From Microlunatus sp. Gsoil 973 (GTDB taxonomy: Bacteria; Actinomycetota; Actinomycetes; Propionibacteriales; Propionibacteriaceae): DNA of 64,000 bases. Made by a program: the position numbers and the translations under genes. Under the pieces are notes generated by a model that worked only from the letters and a program-made list of their open reading frames with translations, had not been told where the DNA came from and searched no databases. Of the stretch, positions 53,337 to 61,846 are shown one piece after another (within the stretch, counting starts at the first letter, position 1; every line of letters starts with the position of its first letter). The stretch covers positions 2,666,001 to 2,730,000 of the forward strand of contig NZ_CP046122.1 of the NCBI RefSeq assembly GCF_009707365.1, given 5' to 3'.

Positions 53337-53819
53337 ATGACTGACCCGGCAGCGACCGGTGAGGCTAGCCCTGCACGCATCCGACGGTACGGATTCGCCC
53401 GGGTGAGCCAGGCGTACGGCATCACCTTGTTGGCCGCCGTCCTCGGCCTGCCGGTCGTCGGTGCCGGTCTGATCACCACCAACAACTGCCACCTCCGCGG
53501 TTATGACTGTGCCGACCGGCTGGCGTACGGGCTGGTCGGGGCGATCGTGCTCGCCGCGGTCACCCAGCTGATGCTGGGGCTGCATTTCCGGCTGGGTTGG
53601 GCGTTCTGGATCAGCTGTTCGGTGTTGATGGCCGCCGCCGGGCTGAACATGGCGAACGTTTCGGTCCTGGTCGGCGTCGTGCTGATCGCGCCCGGCGTTG
53701 CGGCGTGGGTGTCCGAGCCGCCCAACCGACGGCGCGGTGTGCTGCCGCACTGGGTGCCGCGTTATGCGGTGTTCCTTGCGCTGGTGCTGATCGTCCTGAG
53801 TGTCGCACTGCTGTTGTGA
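53337..53819 (+). CDS. Integral membrane protein, paralogue of the next gene
   Basis: A 160-residue protein with about five hydrophobic helices (about 28-48, 66-90, 92-108, 112-128, 140-158). The first loop has two cysteines (NNCHLRGYDC), a feature shared with the neighbour at 53889-54497. Function is unknown. The start is uncertain: ATG 53337 gives a compact N-terminus, while ATG 53289 in the same frame is possible. Divergent from the SurA-like lipoprotein. Confidence 0.65.
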   Translation: MTDPAATGEASPARIRRYGFARVSQAYGITLLAAVLGLPVVGAGLITTNNCHLRGYDCADRLAYGLVGAIVLAAVTQLMLGLHFRLGWAFWISCSVLMAAAGLNMANVSVLVGVVLIAPGVAAWVSEPPNRRRGVLPHWVPRYAVFLALVLIVLSVALLL

Positions 53820-53888
53820 TCCAGGTGTGACCCAACCGTGGCATGGTTGGGTAAGAGATGGCGTGGTAACAACACTCCGAGCAGGACG

Positions 53889-54497
53889 ATGAGAACCATG
53901 CTGATGAGGTCACCCGTGCATCCATCACTGATGCGATGGATGCTGCGCCCGGAACCGACCGGCCGTCGCCGATTCGCTGCCGCGTACCTCAACGCGGCAG
54001 CAGGAACTGCCGTGTTCCTGATCATCTTCGGGATCACGATGCTGGCCACCGACAGCTGTCAACGCGATCCGGTCACCGGTGCTGCGTGTCTGGCGGTGTA
54101 CTTCCGCGGCGTCGTCCTGGCGATCATCGGCGGTCTGCTCGCGACCCTTGGGTTCGCTATCTTCCTCAAACTCGGGCTGCGCTTTGCGATCGGCCTGGTC
54201 GCCCTGGCCGCTCCGGTCGTACTGATCATCCAGCTGTTGTCGCTGTCCGGTGTCCATCCGTGGCCGTACGCTCTGGCCGTGCTGGCCGGCGTGCCGGCCG
54301 CTGCCGCCTGGTTCACCGGCCGCCTCTTCGCCCCCTCCTCCCCCCACCCGCCGAGGGGTCACAAAATCCCTCATATCAACGGCGTGTCGTGGCGGCTGGA
54401 GTCCGCGGGGGTCAGCGAGGTCGCCCGAATCGCCCGGCAGAACGCTGCCGCCGATCAACAGGTCGCCGACACGCCGCACAAATCAGCGGTTTACTGA
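53889..54497 (+). CDS. Integral membrane protein with a repeat-derived C-terminus
   Basis: About 202 residues. A basic N-terminus, then about five hydrophobic segments and a two-cysteine loop (DSCQRDPVTGAAC) as in the preceding paralogue. From about residue 140 (PSSPHPPRGHK onward) the coding sequence runs through REP-like repeat DNA, giving about 60 hydrophilic residues absent from the paralogue. The stop lies inside the second repeat unit. The original end was probably lost. Several ATGs (53838, 53889, 53898, 53904) compete; AGGA is close to 53889. Confidence 0.6.
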   Translation: MRTMLMRSPVHPSLMRWMLRPEPTGRRRFAAAYLNAAAGTAVFLIIFGITMLATDSCQRDPVTGAACLAVYFRGVVLAIIGGLLATLGFAIFLKLGLRFAIGLVALAAPVVLIIQLLSLSGVHPWPYALAVLAGVPAAAAWFTGRLFAPSSPHPPRGHKIPHINGVSWRLESAGVSEVARIARQNAAADQQVADTPHKSAVY

Positions 54498-54510
54498 CCC
54501 CTCGGCGGAG
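54346..54510. repeat. Two REP-like units in inverted orientation
   Basis: A unit has CGACACGCCG, an AT-richer 18-base spacer, and TGACCCCTCGGCGG. One copy is on the minus strand (54346-54389), the other on the plus strand (54467-54508). The outer CGCCG and CGGCG can pair as a hairpin. They lie between convergent genes and continue in the split unit around the IS110 element. Confidence 0.75.
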
Positions 54511-54544
54511 GGGGTTCGCCGACACGCCGACTCTTCTATGTTTG

Positions 54545-55624
54545 TCAAGCGGTTGATGGCTCGATCTCGGGCGTGGTGTGGAGTGTCTGGAAGGCGCGGT
54601 AGAGCTGGCGGGCGAGGTAGCGCTTGAGGCAGCGTCGGATCTCTTTGGTCGTCCGTCCCTCGGCTCGTCGGCGGGCGACGTAGGCCCGGGTGTCGGGGTC
54701 GTGGGTCATGCGGGTGATCACGGCCATGTGTAGCGCCCGGTTGAGTCTGCGGTCGCCGCCGCGGTTGAGTCGATGACGGACGATGTTGCCCGAGGATGCC
54801 GGGATCGGGCTGACTCCGGCCAGGGCAGCGAACGCGGCCTCGGATCGGACCCGGCCGGAGTGTGACCAGGCTGCGAGGGCAACTGCGACGGTGACCGGTC
54901 CGATGCCGGTCTTGTCCAGCAGGGACGAGACCTGACTGTGGTGGATCAGGTCGGTGATTTGGGCCTGGTTGGCTGCAATCTCTTGGTCCAGTTCGACGAC
55001 TCGCTTGGCCAGCCGGACGGCCTCGGCCCGGGCGGTAGCCGTGGCGAGGTCTTCGACGCGGGCACGCCATCGGGCGATATCTGCGACCTGTTTGGCGGTG
55101 AGCGGCTTCCGCGCGTCGATGCCTAGGCCGACCACACGCACCAGCGCGATCAGTGCGTTGATGGTCGCGGTGCGTTCGGTAGTCATGTGGTCGCGGGCGG
55201 TGACCAGGATCTGCAATGCCGCCCGCAGACCATCGCTGCGCGGACGGCGCAGCTGATGCGGGTGCAGAGACAAGACCGCGGCCGCGATCCGGTGAGCGTC
55301 CAGCAGATCAGACTTACCGGTGCCATGGTGGGCCCGGGTGTCCATCCGAGCAGCCTCGACCACTTCGTAACCGAACCGGGTCACCGCTGCTGCCAGCCGG
55401 GCACCATAGGTGGCCACACCTTCGATCACCCACAAGGTGGCCAGATCACCACCGGTGCGGCGCGCGGCCCACGCGACGGCCCGGTCCATGCCGGCGTCGG
55501 TGGCGGGAAACTGATCGGTCGCGATCAGCTCACCGGTCACGGCGACCACGACGGCAAGGGTGTGAGAGCGGGCGTGAGTGTCGACACCCACGACAAACGG
55601 ATGAGAATACGCGACGATGGTCAC
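54545..55624 (-). CDS. IS110-family transposase (DEDD recombinase)
   Basis: A 359-residue enzyme. N-terminal RuvC-like DEDD domain: Asp in FVVGVDTHARSHT (about residue 15), Glu in LWVIEGVATYG (about 65), Asp pair in GKSDLLDAHRIA (about 105-108). C-terminal Transposase_20 domain with LLDKTGIGPVTVAVAL and the catalytic-Ser region GVSPIPASSGNIVRHR (about 275-290). It is complete and may be active. GTG 55624 gives a typical start (TIVAYSHPFVVGVD); a longer frame reaches 55702. Confidence 0.9.
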   Translation of the reverse strand: MTIVAYSHPFVVGVDTHARSHTLAVVVAVTGELIATDQFPATDAGMDRAVAWAARRTGGDLATLWVIEGVATYGARLAAAVTRFGYEVVEAARMDTRAHHGTGKSDLLDAHRIAAAVLSLHPHQLRRPRSDGLRAALQILVTARDHMTTERTATINALIALVRVVGLGIDARKPLTAKQVADIARWRARVEDLATATARAEAVRLAKRVVELDQEIAANQAQITDLIHHSQVSSLLDKTGIGPVTVAVALAAWSHSGRVRSEAAFAALAGVSPIPASSGNIVRHRLNRGGDRRLNRALHMAVITRMTHDPDTRAYVARRRAEGRTTKEIRRCLKRYLARQLYRAFQTLHTTPEIEPSTA

Positions 55625-55934
55625 GGCGGTGGGACTTCCTTCCAGACAAGACCGACAGGGATCCGGCCGCAAACGGTCGGCGCAGGCCCGGGTGGAAGTC
55701 ACTTCGGGGCAACACTGTGATGAGTCAGGCCCACCCGACAGGTGGAACCGACAATCTTCTGATCAAGTCACCGAGGTGGAGCCGGGTCAGCGTCGGCCTT
55801 CCGCCCTGAACCGGACAAGTCGGCTTGAAGGCACCCCACAAAGGAGCCACACATATCAAGAGTCACGACCAGGACGAAGCGACCGACGCTAACCCTGCCA
55901 GCCAGTCCCAGACCAGCCACCACAAGACTCACAG
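55625..55934 (-). ncRNA. Candidate bridge RNA region of the IS110 element
   Basis: This non-coding end should encode the bridge RNA on the same strand as the transposase. It can form stem-loops at 55731-55745 (CCACC/GGTGG) and 55780-55825 (AGCCG/CGGCT outer stem, with GGTTCAG/CTGACC inside). CACAAA at 55837-55842 repeats the first six bases of the right target flank, a possible target-guide segment. The loops that pair with target and donor cannot be fixed by eye. Confidence 0.45.
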
Positions 55935-55970
55935 CACAAATCAGGGAATATGTGACCCCTCGGCGGGTCA
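55935..55970. repeat. Right half of the REP-like unit split by the insertion
   Basis: CACAAATCAGGGAATATG followed by TGACCCCTCGGCGGG. Together with GCCGACACGCCG at 54518-54529 it rebuilds a full unit. Its last bases overlap the stop codon of mfd. Confidence 0.75.
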
Positions 55971-58900
55971 GGGGAGCAGCACGCTGTTGATGACTTCGGT
56001 GCACCACAGCAGCAGTTCGGCATCCTTGATCTGCGGGCCGCCGATCTGCGCCGGGCGCGGCCGCGGGACCAACACCAACCCGGCCTTCTCCTTGATCACG
56101 CTGCCCGGGTAGAGCCGCTTCAGCCGCAACTGCTTGGACTCGGGCAACGCCACCGGGGAGAACCTGATGAAGTTGCCCTGGTTGACCACGTCGGTGAGCC
56201 CGGCCTTACGGGCCAGGATCCGGAACGCAGCCACCGACAGCAGGTTCTCCACCTCGGGTCCCGGCGTGCCGTAGCGGTCGCTGAGTTCGGCCCGGACCGC
56301 CTCGATGTCCTCGGAGCTGCGCACCTCGGCGATCCGCTTGTACATCTCCAGCCGCAGCCGTTCGGACTCGACGTAGTCGGTCGGCAGGTGCGCGTCGATC
56401 GGCAGTTCGATCTTGACCTCCGGCTCCGGCTCACCGCTGTCGCCGCGATACTCCGCGACCGCCTCGCCGACCAGCCGGACATACAGATCGAAGCCGACGT
56501 CGGCGATGTGCCCGGACTGCTCACCGCCCAACAGGTTGCCTGCGCCGCGGATCTCCAGGTCCTTCATCGCGACCGCCATCCCGGCACCAAGATCAGCATG
56601 TGCGGCGATGGTCGCCAGTCGATCATGAGCGGTCTCGGTCAGCGGTTTCTCCGGCGGATACAGGAAGTACGCATAGCCGCGCTCACGACCGCGGCCGACC
56701 CGGCCGCGCAACTGGTGGAGCTGCGATAGGCCGAGTACGTCCGCGCGTTCCACCAGCAGTGTGTTCGCCGACGAGATGTCCAGGCCCGCTTCGACGATCG
56801 TGGTGCTGACCAGGACATCGGCACGCCGCTCCCAGAAGTCGACCATCACCTGCTCCAGGCGTTGCTCGCCCATCTGGCCGTGTGCGGTGACCACCCGGGC
56901 CTCCGGTACCAGCTCGCGGATCCGCCGGGCGACCTTCTCGATCGACTGCACCCGGTTGTGGACATAGAAGACCTGACCCTCACGGAGCAGTTCCCGGCGG
57001 ATCGCAGCGGTCACCTGCGCTTCGTCGTACGGACCGGCGAAGGTGAGCACCGGATGCCGTTCCTCCGGCGGCGTGGTGATGGTCGACATCTCCCGGATGC
57101 CGGTCACCGCCATCTCCAGGGTGCGCGGGATCGGTGTCGCCGACATCGCCAGCACGTCGACATCCATCCGCAGCTTCTTCAACGATTCCTTGTGCTCGAC
57201 GCCGAACCGCTGCTCCTCGTCGATGATCACCAGGCCGAGGTCGGAGAATTTGATCTTGTCGCTGATCAGCCGGTGGGTGCCGACCACGACATCGATCGAC
57301 CCGTCGGCCAGTCCTTCCACGGTTGCCTTGGCCTCGGCGTCGGAGGAGAACCGGCTGAGTGCGCCGACCTTGACCGGGAAGCCGGCGTAGCGGTCGGCGA
57401 AGGTGTTGTAGTGCTGTTGGACCAGCAGGGTGGTCGGCACGAGCAGCGCGACCTGCTTGCCGTCCATGACAGCCTTGAAGGCGGCCCGTACGGCGATCTC
57501 GGTCTTGCCGTAGCCGACGTCACCACAGATCAGCCGGTCCATCGGCACGATCTGTTCCATGTCCCGCTTCACCTCGTCGATGCAGGCCAGCTGGTCCGGT
57601 GTTTCGACGTAGTTGAAGGCGTCCTCGAGCTCCCGCTGCCAGGTGGTGTCGGTGGAGAACGCGTAACCCCTGCTTGCCTGGCGGGCGGCGTACAGCTTGA
57701 TCAACTCCGCGGCGATCTCGCGGACGGCCTTGCGGGCCCGACCCTTGCGCTTGGTCCAGTCCGAGCCGCCCATCCGGTCCAGCGTCGGCGACTCGCCGCC
57801 GACGTAACGGGTGACCAGATCCAGTTGGTCCATCGGCACATACAGCCGATCACCGGGCTGGCCGCGCTTGCTCGGTGCGTACTCGACGACCAGATATTCC
57901 CGGGTCGATCCGGCGACCTCACGCTGCACCATCTCGATGTAGCGGCCGACACCGTGTTGTTCGTGCACGATCGGGTCGCCGGGCTGCAGCTCCAACGGGT
58001 CGATCTGCCGCTTGCGGCGGGCCGGCATCCTGCGCTCGGATCGGTCCACCTGGTGCTGACCGGAAAGATCACCGGTGGTGTAGACGGCCAGTTTGATCTT
58101 GTCGATCAGCAGACCGGTACGCAGCTCGCCGGTGCTCACGGTCACGACCTGCGGTTCGGGCTGGGCGGTCAGCTCCTCGATCAGCTTGGCCGGGATGTCG
58201 GCCTCACCGAGCATCTGCACCATCCGCTGTGCGGTGCCCTTGCCCTCGGCGACGAGCACGACGCGCCAACCGTCGCGGGCATGATCACCGATCTCGGTGA
58301 TCGACTTCTCCGCGTCGCCCGGGCGCGATTCCGGGACCCGGGCCGAGACGGTACGGGATTCGACGCCGCTGGTGCTCACCGCCGACGAGAAGTCGATGAT
58401 CTCGCCCTCTTCGGTACGGATCGGCCCGGACAGCGCGGAGCGGTCCGATGACTCCGGGCCTGCGCTGAACGGGGAAAGCGTCCACCAGGCCAACCCGCGA
58501 TCGATGGCATGCTCGCGGATCTCACCGAGTGGCCGGTAGGCCGACGAACCGAGATCGATCGGTGCCTTACCGCCGCCTGCGGCCGCCGCCCAGGATGCGC
58601 CGAGGAACTCCTCACTGGTCTTGACCAGATCGGCGGACCGGGTGCGTACCAACTCCGGGTCGGCAACCAGGATGTGAGTGCCGACCGGCAGCAGATCGAT
58701 GAGCAGCTCCATGCCGTCGACCAGGGCCGGCGACAGCGATTCCATGCCCTCGACCGCGTGACCCTGGGCGATACGCTCGAGCATCTCCGACAGTTCGGGA
58801 TGATCATCCATCAACTGCGCGGCACGTTGCTTGACCTGATCGGTGAGCAGCAGTTCCCGGCACGGCGACGCGGTGACCTCCTCGATCACCTCGTCGGAGG

Positions 58901-59576
58901 ATCGCTGGTCCGCGACGGCGAAGTAACGGATCTCGTCGACGGTGTCGCCGAAGAAGTCGATCCGGACGGGGTGTTCCTCGGTCGGAGGGAAGATGTCGAC
59001 GATGCCGCCGCGGACGGCGAACTCGCCGCGCCGCTCCACCAGATCGACCCGGACATAGGCGGCGTCGACCAGTGCCTGGGCAAGGTCGCCGATGTCGAAG
59101 TCCTCCCCCTTGCGCAGGTGGACCGGCTTGAGATCTGCCAGGCCCTTGACCTGCGGCTGGAGAACGCTCCGGATCGGAGCCACGACCACCTTGAGCCGGG
59201 TGTCGCCGAAGTCCTCGGGGTGCACCAGCCGGCGCAGCACCGACAGCCGACGGCCGACGGTGTCGGAGCGGGGACTGAGGCGCTCGTGCGGCAGGGTCTC
59301 CCAGGCCGGGTAGTAGGCGACTTCCTCGGGGCCAAGCAGGCATTGCAGCGTCTCGGTGACGTCCTCGGCCTCGCGGTAGGTCGAGGTGACCAGCAGCACC
59401 GTCGTGTCGGCGCCGCCCCGTTCGGCCCGGGCGGCCAGCGATGCGGCGAACAGCGGCCGCATCGGCGGCGGCATGGTCAGATCGAGCGCGTTGACGGTAT
59501 GCGAGCGCGCATCACCGACGGTCTCGGAGATGGTGGGTTCTTGGAGAATGAGATCAATGAGTCCCGCAAGGGTCAC
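55968..59576 (-). CDS. mfd: Transcription-repair coupling factor Mfd
   Basis: Removes RNA polymerase stalled at lesions and recruits UvrA. The 1202-residue protein has the UvrB-homology N-terminus (YPAWETLPHERLSPRSD), an RNA polymerase-interacting region (DPLELQPGDPIVHEQHGVGRY, about residue 540) and a translocase core: Walker A GDVGYGKTEIA (about 700), DEEQRFGV (about 800), MSATPIPRTLEMA, and the C-terminal TRCF domain (ELPIDAHLPTDYVESERLRLEMY). GTG 59576 lies 6 bases after TAGGCT, so the mRNA is probably leaderless. The 3' end touches the REP unit next to the IS110 element but is intact. Confidence 0.96.
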   Translation of the reverse strand: MTLAGLIDLILQEPTISETVGDARSHTVNALDLTMPPPMRPLFAASLAARAERGGADTTVLLVTSTYREAEDVTETLQCLLGPEEVAYYPAWETLPHERLSPRSDTVGRRLSVLRRLVHPEDFGDTRLKVVVAPIRSVLQPQVKGLADLKPVHLRKGEDFDIGDLAQALVDAAYVRVDLVERRGEFAVRGGIVDIFPPTEEHPVRIDFFGDTVDEIRYFAVADQRSSDEVIEEVTASPCRELLLTDQVKQRAAQLMDDHPELSEMLERIAQGHAVEGMESLSPALVDGMELLIDLLPVGTHILVADPELVRTRSADLVKTSEEFLGASWAAAAGGGKAPIDLGSSAYRPLGEIREHAIDRGLAWWTLSPFSAGPESSDRSALSGPIRTEEGEIIDFSSAVSTSGVESRTVSARVPESRPGDAEKSITEIGDHARDGWRVVLVAEGKGTAQRMVQMLGEADIPAKLIEELTAQPEPQVVTVSTGELRTGLLIDKIKLAVYTTGDLSGQHQVDRSERRMPARRKRQIDPLELQPGDPIVHEQHGVGRYIEMVQREVAGSTREYLVVEYAPSKRGQPGDRLYVPMDQLDLVTRYVGGESPTLDRMGGSDWTKRKGRARKAVREIAAELIKLYAARQASRGYAFSTDTTWQRELEDAFNYVETPDQLACIDEVKRDMEQIVPMDRLICGDVGYGKTEIAVRAAFKAVMDGKQVALLVPTTLLVQQHYNTFADRYAGFPVKVGALSRFSSDAEAKATVEGLADGSIDVVVGTHRLISDKIKFSDLGLVIIDEEQRFGVEHKESLKKLRMDVDVLAMSATPIPRTLEMAVTGIREMSTITTPPEERHPVLTFAGPYDEAQVTAAIRRELLREGQVFYVHNRVQSIEKVARRIRELVPEARVVTAHGQMGEQRLEQVMVDFWERRADVLVSTTIVEAGLDISSANTLLVERADVLGLSQLHQLRGRVGRGRERGYAYFLYPPEKPLTETAHDRLATIAAHADLGAGMAVAMKDLEIRGAGNLLGGEQSGHIADVGFDLYVRLVGEAVAEYRGDSGEPEPEVKIELPIDAHLPTDYVESERLRLEMYKRIAEVRSSEDIEAVRAELSDRYGTPGPEVENLLSVAAFRILARKAGLTDVVNQGNFIRFSPVALPESKQLRLKRLYPGSVIKEKAGLVLVPRPRPAQIGGPQIKDAELLLWCTEVINSVLLP

Positions 59577-59582
59577 CAAAAC

Positions 59583-59588
59583 AGCCTA
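59583..59588 (-). promoter_or_regulatory. -10 hexamer of leaderless mfd
   Basis: The minus strand reads TAGGCT, 6 bases before the GTG at 59576. Confidence 0.55.
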
Positions 59589-59624
59589 CTCCGTACGTTC
59601 TGGTGAGTACGTTCTGATGGTCCT

Positions 59625-60006
59625 ATGCCACATTCTGCCGCGGCCGAGGCCTTCGACGAACTCGCGGGCGAGTCGACTGGGCATGCGCGCGGGCCGTTCC
59701 GTTTCCGGCCGAGGACGGATCGGCCGACCTGCTGCTCTGCGCGTCGACGCTGCACTTCCTGGGTCTGACCGCCTTCGCCGACTGGGTACGCGTCCTGCGT
59801 CGGGCGGGATCGCCGCCTTCACGCTGCCGTAGGGTGATCGATTCCGCCCGGGTCCAGCGTTCGCCGGGTTGCTGCCGTCGCCGGACCGGCGGATCGCCCT
59901 GCCCCGCTCCGCGGCGGAAGTGGCCGCGGCCGGATGGCCCGGATTCGACACGGTCAGGGTCGTCCCGGACCGGCGGGGCGTGCTGTTCGTTGTCCGGAAG
60001 CCCTGA
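59625..60006 (+). pseudogene. Decayed SAM-dependent methyltransferase fragment
   Basis: Three frames carry pieces of one class I methyltransferase: AEAFDELAGEST, then DGSADLLLCASTLHFLGLTAFADWVRVLRRAG, then GGIAAFTLP, an in-frame TAG, and GPAFAGLLPSPDRRIALPRSAAEV to GVLFVVRKP with a TGA at 60004-60006. The SAM-binding region is missing. At least two frameshifts, a stop and an internal deletion mark it as dead. It is divergent from mfd. Confidence 0.6.
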
Positions 60007-60042
60007 CAGCACGCGGACACCGACGACGTCGGCACCACGCAT

Positions 60043-60085
60043 GACGACGCCGACGGGGGCTCTGCAGCCCGTCGGGGTCGTCGTC
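60043..60085 (-). terminator. Hairpin downstream of the SH3-like gene
   Basis: GACGACGCCGACGGG (60043-60057) pairs with the CCCGTCGGGGTCGTC beginning near 60068, with one mismatch. It lies about 70 bp past the stop of the minus-strand gene at 60158. Confidence 0.55.
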
Positions 60086-60157
60086 CCCAGGGGACCGCTA
60101 CGTCGGATCAGGCGGCCCTGGTCTCCTCGGTTGTCGCGGACTGCCGCGGTCGTCGGG

Positions 60158-60724
60158 TCAGAACTCGACGCACCAGTTCGGCGCGCGGCCGACGTTGCTG
60201 ACGTAACGCGCCGACACCCACTGGTGATTGGTCGTCCAGTACCAGATCTTGTTGCCGTCGATGTTCTGTGCACTGGCCTTGCAGATGATGTCGACCCCGG
60301 CGCCCTTGGCGTAGGACCCCGCACTCGCATCGGCGGTGTTCGGTGCCACCCGCCGGGTCACCGTGGCCGTGGTCCGGCCGACGAACCGTTCGTCGTTCCC
60401 GCACCAGCCCGGAGCGCTGCCGATGTTCTGGATATAGCGGGCGGACACCCACTCGGGCGAGTCGCTTCCCGGCAACAGATACCAGCGGTTGTTCCCGTCG
60501 ACGTTCGTGCCGGTGACCTTGCAGGACAGCGGAATGACCTTGCCCGGCTTGATCGAGCCGACCGACTTGGCATGGGTGCTCGGTGCGTGACGGACGACCA
60601 GGTTGGTCTTGGAGATCACCTTGCCGTCGCCCCCCGCCGCCGAGGCAGGAGCCGCTGCCCAGGCGATGGATCCCGCCGCGACGGCCAGTGCGGCGGCGGA
60701 TGCTCCGATGAATTTCTTGATCAT
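60158..60724 (-). CDS. Secreted protein with two SH3b-like repeats
   Basis: A 188-residue precursor. It has a signal peptide (MIKKFIGASAAALAVAAG, cleavage near ASA at about residue 30) and two homologous repeats. The repeats share LVVRHAPST/TVTRRVAPNT, a DGN(N/K) turn followed by W, EWVSARYIQNIG/QWVSARYVSNVG and a terminal GWC/NWC. Each repeat resembles a bacterial SH3 (SH3b) cell-wall-binding fold and has a cysteine pair. No catalytic domain. ATG 60724 has GGGGGAAA upstream; it may bind the cell wall or act as an inhibitor. Confidence 0.8.
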   Translation of the reverse strand: MIKKFIGASAAALAVAAGSIAWAAAPASAAGGDGKVISKTNLVVRHAPSTHAKSVGSIKPGKVIPLSCKVTGTNVDGNNRWYLLPGSDSPEWVSARYIQNIGSAPGWCGNDERFVGRTTATVTRRVAPNTADASAGSYAKGAGVDIICKASAQNIDGNKIWYWTTNHQWVSARYVSNVGRAPNWCVEF

Positions 60725-60818
60725 GATTTCCCCCGTTCGGTGGTGACAACTCCTCCTTGTGTTGTCCCGACCGACGTTAGGCGCCGCACGGATCACCGCA
60801 GACACCCGAGGGTCACGA

Positions 60819-61169
60819 TCACCTCACATCCGGCTCACCGATCCGTGACGACTCCGCCCGCCGCAGGTCGAGGGCCTCGATCCAGTGCACGGCAACGGCT
60901 GCGGTCTGCACCAACTCTGCGCGCAGCCGGTCGGGGTCGTCCTCGGCCATCGCCTCGCAGAACTCCTCGTACAGGATGTGTTCCCAGGTTCCGAGACCGC
61001 GAGCGAAGGCAGCGTCACAGCGCTGCTTGGCGAACTCCGCCGTCAGCTCGGGCACCATGTTCAACCCGTACGCCGCCCCGGTGCCGTCCGGATGGTTCTG
61101 TTCGCCCCAGCGGGCATCCTGGCGGGCGCGTTCGTCGGCGATCTCGGCCAACACATCGTGCAGCGACAT
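60819..61169 (-). CDS. MazG-like all-alpha NTP pyrophosphatase-type protein
   Basis: A 116-residue helical protein. EIADERARQDARWGEQNHPDG at the N-terminus, then LYEEFCEAMAEDDPDRLRAELVQTAAVAVHWIEAL with Glu/Asp residues placed like the EExxE...D metal ligands of MazG-type enzymes. Similar phage and actinobacterial proteins are annotated as MazG-like. Substrate unknown. I placed the start at ATG 61169 (MSLHDVLAEI). It lies between pth and the secreted SH3-like gene on the same strand. Confidence 0.7.
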   Translation of the reverse strand: MSLHDVLAEIADERARQDARWGEQNHPDGTGAAYGLNMVPELTAEFAKQRCDAAFARGLGTWEHILYEEFCEAMAEDDPDRLRAELVQTAAVAVHWIEALDLRRAESSRIGEPDVR

Positions 61170-61214
61170 GGCGGCCAGCATCGCAGACCGAGGTCAGCCG
61201 ACCGCACCGGCGGG

Positions 61215-61793
61215 TCAGGAGTTGAAGGCGCTCTGGGTGCGATCCAGGCCGTTGATGATCAAGGACTCCACGGCGTCGGCGGCGCGGGCGATCTGGATCT
61301 CCACGTCGTCGCGCTCCCGGGCAGGAAAGTTGCTGAGCAGGAAGTCGGCAGGATCCTGGCGACCGGGCGGGCGGCCGACGCCGACACGGATCCGGTAGTA
61401 GTCCCCGGTGTTGAGCGACTTGCGGATCGACTTCAGGCCGTTGTGGCCGTTGTCGCCGCCGCCGTGCTTGACCCGCATCCTGCCGAGATCAAGATCAAGT
61501 TCGTCGTGGACGACGATCAGCCGGTCCGGTTTGATCTTGTAGTAGGCGGTGGACTTGGCCAACGCCGCACCGGTGTCGTTCATGAAGGTGCGGGATTTCA
61601 GCAGCACCAGCCTGGCGCCGTCGCTCCCCGGCGGACCGAGCCTGCCCTCGGCGATCTCGGCCCGCATCCTGGCCGGTGCGGAGAATCTGCCGCCGATCCG
61701 GCGACACAGCTCGTCGACCACCCGGAAGCCGATGTTGTGGCGGTGCATCGCATAGCCGGGGCCCGGATTGCCCAGGCCGGCGACGAGCCACAT
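61215..61793 (-). CDS. pth: Peptidyl-tRNA hydrolase
   Basis: Recycles peptidyl-tRNA. The 192-residue enzyme has VAGLGNPGPGY (Asn near residue 9), the catalytic His in MHRHNIGF (about 19), LLKSRTFMNDTG (Asn near 71), VVHDELDLDLG with Asp near 96, and GGGDNGHNGLKS. Complete and typical. Downstream of rplY in the glmU-prs-rplY-pth block. Confidence 0.95.
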   Translation of the reverse strand: MWLVAGLGNPGPGYAMHRHNIGFRVVDELCRRIGGRFSAPARMRAEIAEGRLGPPGSDGARLVLLKSRTFMNDTGAALAKSTAYYKIKPDRLIVVHDELDLDLGRMRVKHGGGDNGHNGLKSIRKSLNTGDYYRIRVGVGRPPGRQDPADFLLSNFPARERDDVEIQIARAADAVESLIINGLDRTQSAFNS

Positions 61794-61846
61794 CGGTTTC
61801 GGCTTCCGGATGGTCGACTGATGATCTTGGCTTGGTCAGCCCCAGC

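Larger units (their letters stand above)
54530..55934 (-). mobile_element. IS110-family insertion sequence, about 1.4 kb
   Basis: Boundaries come from a REP-like unit that is split by the element. GCCGACACGCCG ends at 54529 and its natural continuation CACAAATCAGG begins at 55935, matching the intact unit at 54467-54508. There are no terminal inverted repeats, as usual for IS110. The transposase stop is 15 bp from the left end and about 310 bp of non-coding DNA lies upstream of the gene, the layout of the IS110 group with a bridge RNA. Exact ends may shift by a few bases because of the core dinucleotide. Confidence 0.85.

Noticed and set aside
56862-58451. Long open frame antisense to mfd, and similar long frames opposite mca, ggt, cbs, eno and prs
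   Set aside because: They mirror the codon bias of GC-rich genes on the other strand, show no domains and have repetitive Arg/Gly/Pro composition.
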